5,969 nucleotides of DNA from Armatimonadota bacterium (GCA_030833025.1 JAURHZ010000146.1:1-5969), one strand, 5' to 3'. Positions 1-5,969 are shown, counted from the stretch's first letter. Notes: a model not told the origin generated them from the sequence alone. Translations and numbers: made by a program.

Positions 1-113
1 TCATCGAGAACATCGCCGCCAACAATAAAGTTGGGCTCGAGACCAGCTTCAGCAAAGATCCGCACGAGCAAAGAAGTCGTTGTGGTTTTCCCATGTGTTC
101 CCGCGACGGCAAT
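1..113 (-). other. MurC/Mpl-like P-loop segment downstream of the suspected junction
   Basis: This is the part of the leftmost frame that reads as a Mur ligase. GTHGKTT (residues 41-47) is the ATP-binding loop, and TTSLLVRIFAEAGLEPNFIVGG follows with the spacing usual for MurC. MurC is cytoplasmic and adds L-alanine to UDP-N-acetylmuramic acid in peptidoglycan synthesis; Mpl recycles peptide to the same acceptor. A cytoplasmic ATP-dependent ligase placed directly behind an export-type N-terminus makes no functional sense. I therefore mark this stretch as probably foreign to the locus. The breakpoint lies roughly between 125 and 105 and cannot be placed exactly by eye. Confidence 0.65.
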
Positions 114-221
114 CGCCGGACGCATCGCATCGAGGAGCGGCAATCCCAAGAGGACGCCAGCCCCCTGAAGCAATGTCTTCCTTGACATCGCGCGGTTTGA
201 AATAATGTTTACTGTTTTCAT
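1..221 (-). CDS. Chimeric, partial ORF: DUF1552 N-terminus joined to MurC-type ATP-binding segment
   Basis: The frame opens at the ATG at 221 and stays open to the window edge (73 codons). An in-frame TGA at 239-237 limits upstream extension, and only a weak GGGA lies 6 bases before the start. Residues 12-35 (MSRKTLLQGAGVLLGLPLL followed by DAMRP) look like the Tat-like signal start of DUF1552 proteins. That identity is supported by the DUF1592-type gene 108 bases upstream, its usual partner. From about residue 37 the protein becomes IAVAGTHGKTTTTSLL and then AEAGLEPNFIVGG. This is the Walker A region of UDP-N-acetylmuramate--L-alanine ligase (MurC) or the related Mpl ligase, with K45 as the P-loop lysine. 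A real MurC has a Rossmann-like domain of about 100 residues before this motif, and it is absent here. DUF1552 proteins have no P-loop known to me. The join is in frame. An assembly chimera is more likely than a true fusion. I am sure of both halves, not of the gene as a unit. Confidence 0.6.
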   Translation of the reverse strand, partial: MKTVNIISNRAMSRKTLLQGAGVLLGLPLLDAMRPAIAVAGTHGKTTTTSLLVRIFAEAGLEPNFIVGGDVLD

Positions 222-260
222 AGACGTTCCCAACTTTCATCGGAACCAACGAAACCATAT

Positions 261-275
261 TGGGCAACTAGCCCA
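261..275 (-). repeat. Small intercistronic hairpin between the diheme gene and the DUF1552 start
   Basis: TGGGC at 261-265 and GCCCA at 271-275 form a 5 bp stem with a 5-base loop. The hairpin sits in the 108-base gap between the diheme gene stop and the next start. No U-run follows it on the minus strand, so it does not look like an intrinsic terminator. It could be an mRNA processing or stability element, or chance. I see nothing else clear in this gap. Confidence 0.25.
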
Positions 276-329
276 CCGAATGATAGTTACCTCAGCGCGA
301 TCCTCCCCGAGGAAAGCCATCTTGCAACA

Positions 330-2942
330 TCACTTATAACGGAATAATCGACTTTGAATTAGACCGTGGATGAGGGATTTTACTCCATAGTGTGTTGGTT
401 TAGCCCGGTCAAGAATTGACTCGACTTCCTTACGATCGCCAAAGCGAACGGGTGCGCCCGTTGCGAAAACGACCAATTGATTCACCAAGTTTCGCGCGAG
501 CTGACGCTCGTTCGCCGCCAAACGCGCTTTTAGTTCACGAATATCTGCAAACTTCCGTCCATCCAGCAAAACACCACTCGGATCGATTTTCATCCCAGCA
601 TGAAAAGTAAACGGCTGACCATTCGGGCCGTAACCCTTGATGGGCTTCCCCGGTCCAAGCGCCCGGTAATTCTCACGAAAGCCTCCAAAAACATCAAATG
701 CTTCGAGGGCAAATCCAGGTGGGTCGATCTTAATGTGGCAGTCGCGGCAAGCAGCCTCCGATGTATGTTTTGCTAGCTGAGCGCGGATAGTTGTAGCCCC
801 ACGGATATCGGGCTCAACTGCGGGGACAGCCTTTGGGGGTGGCGGGACGGGGATACCCATAATCCGCTCAGTCACCCAGGCACCGCGCACGATGGGCGAT
901 GTCGTTGTGCCGTTAGCCGTCACTTTGAGCACACCCGCCATCGTCAAAAAGCCACCACGAACGGAATCACTTGGAAGCTGCACTCTACGGAATGCGGCTC
1001 CGTGGACATCCGGGATGCCATACAGCGTCGCCAGCCGCCCATTCACATGCACATAGTCAGCCTGAACCAGCTCCCGTGCGGGCCGGTTGCGCGTGATCAT
1101 GTCGGAAAAACAGACGCGTGCCTCATCCACAGCCGACTCGACGAGGAGGTCATCAAGGTAGTAGTCAACGTAGAGAATCTCATCTGGCGACACAATCGCC
1201 GCCTTACGAAGGTCCAACCAGTAGTCAAGGAAGGCATCCACAAATTGCTTTGACTTTGGGTCACGTAAGAGGCGCTCCGTTTCTGCGACAAGGACATCTG
1301 AGCGTGTAATCGCTTTATCCGCAGCAACCTTACGCAGGCGGGCATCTGGCTCCGTGTTCCAAAGGAAATACGAGAGACGGTTAGCCAGCGCAACAGAATC
1401 CAGAGCGCCAGGTTTCTCCTCCAGCGTCACAAATGCCGGCGCGCACAAAACAGCGGAATATGCAGTGATCTGGGCATCCGTGAACGACAATCCAGCATCC
1501 ATAGATTTTGCAGCCAGACGTACATAGGGATCTATGTCAGCTTCTGTTACCGATCGACGCCAAGCCCGCCTCATAAACTGACGGAGCAGATGGCGGCTGT
1601 CCTGTGCAGCATCAAACGGTATTGCTTCGACTTTGCCACCACCGATATCTTTGAGTGGCAACGCGCCAAACATCAGCTGATGCCCGGGAGTTGGAAAGGT
1701 TTCGACGACCGGCCCCTCTACTTCCATCCAGCGGAATGCCACAGCGGGCTGGCCATCTGGGGTTGCGTGCGGGTTACGCCACGGATAAGGCGGACGTGAG
1801 CGGAAGAAGCGTGCGGGGTCCGGACGGATAGACTCGCCCTTGCGCAGCCATACAGTGAGCTCATGCGGCGTGCTCTCTTTGGCACTCTTTTCTGGCACCA
1901 AATCCAATGTTCCAACCCTGCGCAGCTGTCGCGGATAAGACTCAGCATAGACGGTGATTGGCTCAACCGTGCGTCCGATTTCAGCCTTATCGCGGTGCGG
2001 TCTCCACCACCACTTCTCGCTCTCAGGTAGCGTCCAGAACGAGTATCCGCTTATCTTAATTTTGTACTTGCCCGCCTGTGGAGCATTAAACTGGTCAAAC
2101 CTCGGCTCAATCGGTTCGTAAGCGCTGCAGATGTACCCAATAGCTTCCTCTTCACGGCGCGCTGGGTCTTTGTCCCCAACCGTCATCGGGGCCTTCCCTT
2201 CCTGCGCCGCGCGGTCTGGAGTGTTTCCCAGCATCGGCCACGTCGCGCGCTCAAAGGCTCCGTTGAACTGCCCGAGATCTGCTAGGCCTGCAAACGAGCC
2301 TTGCTGGCGCGCATAGTACTTGCGCTTCAGGAGTTTGGGCGCCTCCGCACGGGGAACCATTGCTTCTCGTAAGGCATATTCTGCCGCTGCCAGGTAGCGG
2401 GACATTTGGACGTGGGAGACATCGAGTGCCTCCCCAACCTTGTTGGAGCGGTTACGGATGCCATCTTCAGGCAGCATTTCCTTGATCTGCAGCCATGGAG
2501 CACCGAGAATGTCACGGACGGTGTTTTCGTATTCATCCCGGTTCATCCGACGCCAGGTCGAACGTCCCTGTGTTCGCGACCGGATGTCATCGTAGGCGGT
2601 CAGCGCTGCAGCGACTCCTGCGACAAGCTTTGCTCGCTGCTCCGGAGCGACTTTGATGGTGCCTTTGGGTGGCATTTCGCCACTGCGTGTCCGGTCATGA
2701 ATGCGGACCCAGGTGGCATAGTTATCAGGGTTTCCGAAGTCCTGTTTCAGGGATGTGAGGTCAAGCCCACCTTTTGGATCGGCAGCATTGTGACACGGGA
2801 CACAGCTGGTTTTAAGGAGCGGTCCGGCGGCGTGCTGCGCCACGGTTACCGCAGCGCGTTTCGGCGCGGGGGGCGCAGCACTCATCGCGGCCCAGCCAAT
2901 CGGTAACGCCCCAGCAAGTAAAACCACAAGCTTTGACTTCAT
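330..2942 (-). CDS. Exported diheme protein, PSCyt1-DUF1587-DUF1595-DUF1592-DUF1588-DUF1585 architecture
   Basis: This is an 870-residue protein with a signal peptide (MKSKLVVLLAGALPIGWAAM, cleavage near residue 22) and the full domain series of the planctomycete-type family. SCVPCH at 46-51 is a c-type heme site in a PSCyt1 domain, with a conserved MPPKG at 90-94 that may supply an axial ligand. RRMNRDEYENTVRDILG at about 131-147 marks DUF1587. A beta-rich stretch with many aromatics covers about 205-430. FMRRAWRRSVTEADIDPYV from 456 marks DUF1595. LANRLSYFLWN near 519-529 and FLDYWLDLR near 572-580 mark DUF1592. ADYVHVNGRLATLYGI from about 628 and NGTTTSP near 677 mark DUF1588, which ends in a second heme site, CRDCH at 732-736. 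The C-terminus is DUF1585. The start is supported by AGGAG 9 bases upstream (plus-strand 2952-2956). It is probably periplasmic or membrane-associated and used in electron transfer, but the family's reaction is not established. No frameshift or missing domain is visible. Confidence 0.93.
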   Translation of the reverse strand: MKSKLVVLLAGALPIGWAAMSAAPPAPKRAAVTVAQHAAGPLLKTSCVPCHNAADPKGGLDLTSLKQDFGNPDNYATWVRIHDRTRSGEMPPKGTIKVAPEQRAKLVAGVAAALTAYDDIRSRTQGRSTWRRMNRDEYENTVRDILGAPWLQIKEMLPEDGIRNRSNKVGEALDVSHVQMSRYLAAAEYALREAMVPRAEAPKLLKRKYYARQQGSFAGLADLGQFNGAFERATWPMLGNTPDRAAQEGKAPMTVGDKDPARREEEAIGYICSAYEPIEPRFDQFNAPQAGKYKIKISGYSFWTLPESEKWWWRPHRDKAEIGRTVEPITVYAESYPRQLRRVGTLDLVPEKSAKESTPHELTVWLRKGESIRPDPARFFRSRPPYPWRNPHATPDGQPAVAFRWMEVEGPVVETFPTPGHQLMFGALPLKDIGGGKVEAIPFDAAQDSRHLLRQFMRRAWRRSVTEADIDPYVRLAAKSMDAGLSFTDAQITAYSAVLCAPAFVTLEEKPGALDSVALANRLSYFLWNTEPDARLRKVAADKAITRSDVLVAETERLLRDPKSKQFVDAFLDYWLDLRKAAIVSPDEILYVDYYLDDLLVESAVDEARVCFSDMITRNRPARELVQADYVHVNGRLATLYGIPDVHGAAFRRVQLPSDSVRGGFLTMAGVLKVTANGTTTSPIVRGAWVTERIMGIPVPPPPKAVPAVEPDIRGATTIRAQLAKHTSEAACRDCHIKIDPPGFALEAFDVFGGFRENYRALGPGKPIKGYGPNGQPFTFHAGMKIDPSGVLLDGRKFADIRELKARLAANERQLARNLVNQLVVFATGAPVRFGDRKEVESILDRAKPTHYGVKSLIHGLIQSRLFRYK

Positions 2943-2965
2943 CGTGCAATGCTCCTGTCATTTTG

Positions 2966-2995
2966 CATATACCAGAATCTGGTTGTAGATGTCGC
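2966..2995 (-). promoter_or_regulatory. Candidate promoter with embedded palindrome, upstream of the diheme gene
   Basis: On the minus strand a -35-like GCGACA (2995-2990) is followed after 18 bases by a -10-like TATATG (2971-2966). Each matches the sigma-70 consensus at four of six positions. The spacer holds the palindrome ACCAGA-N-TCTGGT (2971-2983), placed where a repressor would block polymerase. Transcription from here would give a leader of only about 17 bases, with the Shine-Dalgarno close to its 5' end. This is a weak match and may be chance. If real, the diheme gene could be transcribed separately from the ceramidase-like gene 193 bases upstream. Confidence 0.3.
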
Positions 2996-3041
2996 CGTTG
3001 CGCCCGCGTATTGGCATCCCGGGACAATAAATCGCCGTTTA

Positions 3042-3069
3042 TGCGCCTATGCCATGTCGTAGGTGCGCA
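3042..3069 (-). repeat. Hairpin in the gap between the ceramidase-like and diheme genes
   Basis: The arms at 3042-3051 and 3058-3069 pair over about 10 bp (TGCGCCTATG with CGTAGGTGCGCA). There is one T-G wobble, a 2-base bulge and a 6-base loop. The hairpin starts about 67 bases after the stop codon of the ceramidase-like gene. The minus-strand sequence after it is not a U-run, so a classic intrinsic terminator is not supported. Attenuation, mRNA processing or a protein-binding site remain possible. A smaller inverted repeat, ATAAA-N6-TTTAT, lies beside it at 3027-3042 and shares its last base. Confidence 0.4.
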
Positions 3070-3135
3070 CCAAGGGAAAACATCTCATCAAGCTCAGCTG
3101 CATCGTTGCCCCCACAACGCCAAGCCTATCCGGAC

Positions 3136-4404
3136 TTACTTCGCCGGGTTCGGCGCAGCATCGATTAGGCGTCGCCAAGCAGCGATAAGGATGTCGCCTG
3201 TATTTTCCCCTAACGATGTTTCTGAGACGTAGTCATAGCGCCGGAAACTTCCAAAGTCAACGCTTGTCAAAATGTAACCAAATGCATCCTGTGTCAGCCC
3301 AAGCACCATGTTGGTCTTGCCCTTCATTTTGCGCTTGATATACATCCCGATGTTCGGTAATGCCTCGCCGGGTGCCGTAACCAGCTGGGCATCCCCGACA
3401 TTGATGACGCTCACACGTGTCGAGATCTTCTTACCTGGAAGCGTTGGATACTTTAGCGGGCTAGCCTGAACGACGGCCCAAAGCAGCGCAGAGTCAACAG
3501 GAAAGACTACATTTTCAGTCTTGATAAACAGCTTTGGAGCGTCCTGAGGCTTTGCTTTGGCAACGATGCGTAGCGCTTCCGATGCCATCAGCTTTCCAAT
3601 ACGCAGACACTCTTCCCACGTCCGTGCATCTTCCCAGTAACCGCGCACCGGATCCTTTGGCTTATCGAGTAAGCGGTTGTCCGCGGTAACCATCCCGCCC
3701 TGTGCGCTGTTCATAAACACTGCAACACCGCCGGCAGCGGCTTCAATGGCATCGTACATCGGGGCAATGCAGTCAGCGCTCAACAAGCCAATGCTGTTTC
3801 CGAGCACTTCCGGGTGAATCGCATAGTTCACCAGCGTCCCAATCGCTTTACCATCACGACCAACCGCCTGCATGACGGCCATCCGGCGGTCGTAGAGGTC
3901 AGGCGCGTAGTAGTTATAAGCGATTCGTCCTTGGGCGTCTTCGTGATGCACTTTCAGAACGGCAGGCTTGGCTTTATCGATGGCTTCATTAATGGCATCC
4001 GCGGCGAGCGCACAGACCTTGTCAAGCCATTTGAGGTCTCCGGAGTAGCCACCTTTGCCATCCGGGAATGCGTAGTAATCAGGAGCCGAGTGCGTATGCG
4101 TTGCGCCAATCAGGATGTTATCCCCGGGGATGCGCGTAACCTTTGCCCGGATGCGGTCGCCGAGCACGGCTGGGAACCCAAGTGCATCAACACCGACAAA
4201 TACCAGCGGAGTGTCCCCTTGCTTGAGATAAAGCACTCGAACACCAATGTCTCCACGCTTTGCCTTGACTGGCGCAGATGGTCCTAGCCCACCAGACACT
4301 GGAAGGAGGGGATTTGGGGTCGTGATACGCATCGCCGCGCCAGCAAGCATGCCATCCTGAGATTTAGCTACTGAAAAGTCAGACTGGGAGTATGGTGAAA
4401 ACAT
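3136..4404 (-). CDS. Neutral/alkaline ceramidase-like metallohydrolase, catalytic domain only
   Basis: This 422-residue protein matches the N-terminal catalytic domain of neutral/alkaline non-lysosomal ceramidases, zinc amidases that split ceramide to sphingosine and fatty acid. Visible motifs are the start of the fold (AGAAMRITTPNPLLPVSGG, about 21-39), ATHTHSAP with H103 and H105, NYAIHPEVLG with H197, MNSAQGG with S233, APGE with E347, and DAFGYI with Y377. By family comparison H103, H197, E347 and Y377 are the likely zinc ligands, and S233 sits where the catalytic serine loop lies. Full ceramidases are about 640-700 residues with a C-terminal Ig-like domain that is absent here. No signal peptide is visible from any plausible start. 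I chose ATG 4404, which has AAGGA 10 bases upstream (4415-4419). ATG 4350 (MLAGAAM) with AGGA 4 bases upstream is a real alternative. The frame extends to an ATG at 4542, but those residues are not family-like. The substrate is uncertain. Confidence 0.85.
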   Translation of the reverse strand: MFSPYSQSDFSVAKSQDGMLAGAAMRITTPNPLLPVSGGLGPSAPVKAKRGDIGVRVLYLKQGDTPLVFVGVDALGFPAVLGDRIRAKVTRIPGDNILIGATHTHSAPDYYAFPDGKGGYSGDLKWLDKVCALAADAINEAIDKAKPAVLKVHHEDAQGRIAYNYYAPDLYDRRMAVMQAVGRDGKAIGTLVNYAIHPEVLGNSIGLLSADCIAPMYDAIEAAAGGVAVFMNSAQGGMVTADNRLLDKPKDPVRGYWEDARTWEECLRIGKLMASEALRIVAKAKPQDAPKLFIKTENVVFPVDSALLWAVVQASPLKYPTLPGKKISTRVSVINVGDAQLVTAPGEALPNIGMYIKRKMKGKTNMVLGLTQDAFGYILTSVDFGSFRRYDYVSETSLGENTGDILIAAWRRLIDAAPNPAK

Positions 4405-4554
4405 GACGAATCGGTCCTTACATTGGTAAATGATGCTTATCACCGTTCCGTGTAATGAGGCACTTTTCCTGCCAAAAGGAATGTCAGTCCCCGTGTGTCC
4501 TCGGTATCTAACAAGAAACCTAATAAAGGAATGTGGCAGCAACGAGGAGTAACA
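4405..4554. promoter_or_regulatory. Divergent intergenic region of the ceramidase-like and GH16 genes
   Basis: The two genes point away from each other across 150 bases, so both promoters should lie here. I found no convincing -35/-10 pair for either. A 10-base direct repeat, AAAGGAATGT, occurs at 4475-4484 and 4525-4534, with starts 50 bases apart. Around the first copy are two competing short inverted repeats, CTTTT-N6-AAAAG and TTCCT-N6-AGGAA. These may be regulator sites or chance. Confidence 0.4.
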
Positions 4555-5364
4555 ATGTGTATGAAACGCTCCAACCTATTCGCGGGCTTTGCGCTCACAT
4601 TGACGATTTTGTCTTCCCATGGCGCCCTTGCACAGCGACCAGCGCAGGGTCCCATCAGCCGTGATGTCATCCAGCCAGAGAAGTTAGGGTATCGCCTGGT
4701 TTGGGAGGATGAGTTCAATGGCACCAAGCTTGATACGACGAAGTGGCGACACAGAGGACTTGGTGCGCGTGCGCTTGCCTTCGTAAGCGAAGATGCTGTA
4801 GAAGTCAAGGATGGCTATGTTTACCTTTGGGCTAAAAAGGATGCATCAGGCCGGATGCTCGGGAGTGCTATCGGTACGCAGCAGACATTTATGTCACGCT
4901 ATGGCTACTACGAATGCCGTGCGCAGGTTCAGAAGTCTTGGGGACAGTGGGGAGCGTTCTGGCTGCAGTCAAACCAGATTTCAGCGGGTGAGGACCCAGC
5001 CGTCTACGGCGCGGAAATCGATGTCATGGAGTGCTTTCGCAAGCTGGGCCCTGATATCGTTTCGCATAATGTCCACTGGGCATATGGTCCGAACCAAAAG
5101 AGTACACGCGGGATGCAATCGACGCTTAAAGGGCTTGGGACCGGGTTTCACACCTACGGCGTCGAGTGGACGCCTGAAAAGTACATTTTTTACGTGGATG
5201 GCATGAAGTTTTATGAAGTCACCCAAGGCATCTCCAAAATCAAGGAATATATGATTCTAAGCATGGAGTATCCTGGCAACCCGCAGGACATGGTGCGCTC
5301 GATTCTTCCGGATGCGATGATTGTGGACTACGTCAAGGTTTGGCAAAAGCCAGGCCTGAACTAA
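4555..5364 (+). CDS. Secreted GH16-family glycoside hydrolase (beta-glucanase type)
   Basis: This 269-residue protein has a clear signal peptide (MCMKRSNLFAGFALTLTI..., ending GALA with cleavage near 26/27), so it acts outside the cytoplasmic membrane. The GH16 jelly-roll domain fills the rest. RLVWEDEFNGTKLDTTKW (47-64) is the usual opening, YGYYECRAQV and WGQWGAFWL (116-137) form part of the substrate cleft, and EIDVME (154-159) is the catalytic signature. E154 is the nucleophile, D156 its helper and E159 the acid/base. VDYVKVWQ closes the fold. The EXDXXE spacing is the form seen in laminarinases, agarases, carrageenases and porphyranases rather than lichenases, so a beta-linked polysaccharide is the likely substrate. 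Linkage specificity cannot be read by eye. No carbohydrate-binding or sorting domain is visible. I chose ATG 4555 because GAGGAG (4544-4549) lies 5 bases before it; ATG 4561 is also possible. The open frame reaches back to 4495, but that would bury the signal peptide. Confidence 0.92.
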   Translation: MCMKRSNLFAGFALTLTILSSHGALAQRPAQGPISRDVIQPEKLGYRLVWEDEFNGTKLDTTKWRHRGLGARALAFVSEDAVEVKDGYVYLWAKKDASGRMLGSAIGTQQTFMSRYGYYECRAQVQKSWGQWGAFWLQSNQISAGEDPAVYGAEIDVMECFRKLGPDIVSHNVHWAYGPNQKSTRGMQSTLKGLGTGFHTYGVEWTPEKYIFYVDGMKFYEVTQGISKIKEYMILSMEYPGNPQDMVRSILPDAMIVDYVKVWQKPGLN

Positions 5365-5401
5365 ACGGTTTACCTTCCCATCGGAACGAGAATAGGTTTT
5401 T

Positions 5402-5449
5402 CTTTCTTAGGAAAGCACTTAGGGGATCTGTAGTGGACTGCGCCTAGTG
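5402..5449 (+). repeat. Two adjacent inverted repeats 3' of the GH16 gene
   Basis: CTTTC-TTAG-GAAAG at 5402-5415 is directly followed by CACTTAGG (5416-5423) pairing with CCTAGTG (5443-5449), with one bulged T. They begin about 38 bases past the GH16 stop, within the 197-base gap before the ApbE-family gene. A T-rich run precedes them and none follows, so they do not form a standard rho-independent terminator. They may shape the 3' end of the GH16 mRNA. Confidence 0.25.
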
Positions 5450-5521
5450 TTAGCAGACTCCAAAAACCTAAGTCCTACTCTGCCGGATGGCCCATTTTAA
5501 AGACTCCGTGCCCGTGCATTA

Positions 5522-5550
5522 ATCATCATTTCATATTCACATGTGATGAT
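5522..5550 (+). promoter_or_regulatory. Nested palindromes just upstream of the ApbE-family gene, possible operator
   Basis: TCACATGTGA at 5537-5546 is a perfect 10-base palindrome. It overlaps a wider inverted repeat, ATCATCA (5522-5528) and TGATGAT (5544-5550). The element ends 12 bases before the ApbE start codon, where a bound protein or an mRNA hairpin could limit expression. No clear Shine-Dalgarno is visible in the same stretch. No regulator can be named from the sequence. Confidence 0.35.
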
Positions 5551-5561
5551 GCAGATACGCG

Positions 5562-5969
5562 ATGAACATCCTGAATGCATTCCGGCGGCCGATTGCAGTC
5601 CCTTACCACTTTCACTACGAGGGGGTACTTGGAACAAGCGCGTCCCTCCGCTTTGACAGTCTGGATCCAGAACTGGCAGAAAAAGCCTGCAAGCTTGCTC
5701 TGGAACGTATTGAGACCCTTGAAGGCATCTTTAGCAGCTATAACCCTGCAAGCACACTGATGCGCTGGCATGGTACTCAATCCCTTCCCCACGAACTATG
5801 CGCTGTGCTCGACCATGCTGAGGAGTGGCGCATCAGAACTGGTGGAGCATTTGCCCCAGGAGTTACCCACGCCAATGCATGCTGGGAGAAGCTCTCTCAA
5901 AACACCTATCGACGTTTGGATGTCCCTGCTTTTACGCTCAATGCCATTGCAAAGGGGGCCATCGTGGAT
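5562..5969 (+). CDS. ApbE-family FAD:protein FMN transferase, N-terminal part
   Basis: The first 136 codons are present and the gene runs off the window. Recognisable family features are HYEGVLGTSASLRF (18-31, the conserved GT strand), LERIETLEGIFSSYNPASTL (the helix and SxYxPxS motif), a TGGAF motif, and LNAIAKGAIVD at the right edge. The last corresponds to the LxxIAKGxxVD signature lining the FAD site. These enzymes split FAD and attach FMN by a phosphoester to Thr or Ser of partner proteins, such as Nqr/Rnf subunits or exported flavoproteins. The C-terminal half with the metal-binding residues is missing. Two in-frame TGA codons (5544-5549) fix the start at or after 5550, and ATG 5562 gives the family alignment. 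No signal peptide or lipobox is visible, unlike many periplasmic ApbE lipoproteins. The common acidic residue in GAFDP is Ala here (GAFAPG). The partner protein is not in the window. Confidence 0.85.
   Translation, partial: MNILNAFRRPIAVPYHFHYEGVLGTSASLRFDSLDPELAEKACKLALERIETLEGIFSSYNPASTLMRWHGTQSLPHELCAVLDHAEEWRIRTGGAFAPGVTHANACWEKLSQNTYRRLDVPAFTLNAIAKGAIVD

Noticed and set aside
49..267. 72-codon minus-strand ORF starting MPNMVSLVPMK
   Set aside because: It is out of frame with the DUF1552/MurC reading, and the shifted frame gives no recognisable family. The overlapping frame carries the conserved motifs.
2406..2906. 166-codon plus-strand ORF
   Set aside because: It lies wholly antisense within the diheme gene, has no family-like motifs and no good ribosome binding site. 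It is a shadow of the real gene.
3814..4287. 157-codon plus-strand ORF
   Set aside because: It is antisense to the ceramidase-like catalytic domain, whose conserved motifs all lie on the opposite strand.
4405..4542. N-terminal extension of the ceramidase-like frame
   Set aside because: The 46 extra residues are unlike the family, form no signal peptide and overlap the region needed for the divergent promoters.
4495..4554. N-terminal extension of the GH16 frame
   Set aside because: The 20 extra residues would sit before a clear signal peptide, and the best Shine-Dalgarno (4544-4549) points to ATG 4555.
5365..5401. Intrinsic terminator after GH16 (TTCC-CATC-GGAA followed by T-rich sequence)
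   Set aside because: The stem is only 4 bp and the T-run begins well after it, so it does not meet the usual form.
5450..5500. Possible c-di-GMP (GEMM-like) or FMN riboswitch before the ApbE-family gene
   Set aside because: Fragments such as AAAAACC and GCCGGATGGCC loosely recall GEMM, but the paired elements and conserved core are absent. No FMN-riboswitch consensus is present.

Overview
The window reads as bacterial chromosomal DNA of moderate GC, estimated by eye, from a heterotrophic Gram-negative-type lineage. The strongest clue is a large diheme protein of the PSCyt1/DUF1587/DUF1595/DUF1592/DUF1588/DUF1585 class. That architecture is typical of Planctomycetota, Verrucomicrobiota, Acidobacteriota and Armatimonadota, usually paired with a DUF1552 gene. 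I cannot choose among these phyla from the sequence alone. Both ends cut through open genes, so this looks like a contig or an internal slice. I see no tRNA, rRNA, CRISPR array, insertion sequence or phage gene.

Layout. On the minus strand, read from right to left, there are three genes. The first (4404-3136) is a neutral-ceramidase-like metallohydrolase. The second (2942-330) is the exported diheme DUF1592-type protein. The third (221-1) starts as a DUF1552 protein, then switches in frame after about 36 codons to the ATP-binding P-loop segment of a MurC-type muramyl ligase and runs off the window. On the plus strand, divergent from the ceramidase-like gene, are a secreted GH16 beta-glucanase-type glycoside hydrolase (4555-5364) and the first 136 codons of an ApbE-family FAD:protein FMN transferase (5562 to the window end).

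How the genes may work together. The DUF1592-type protein and DUF1552 are a familiar pair, probably acting outside the cytoplasmic membrane, with no firmly established reaction. The GH16 enzyme would cut a beta-linked polysaccharide outside the cell. The ceramidase-like protein keeps the expected zinc-site residues but has no visible signal peptide and only the catalytic domain, so its substrate is open. ApbE attaches FMN covalently to a partner flavoprotein. Any link among the two divergent arms beyond their shared 150 bp upstream region is inference.

The most notable point is the left end. The DUF1552/MurC join unites two unrelated protein families without breaking the frame. An assembly chimera is the most likely cause, a real fusion the less likely one. 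Otherwise the window is a fairly ordinary heterotroph segment with several small palindromes or hairpins in its intergenic gaps. I found no convincing undescribed multi-gene system.
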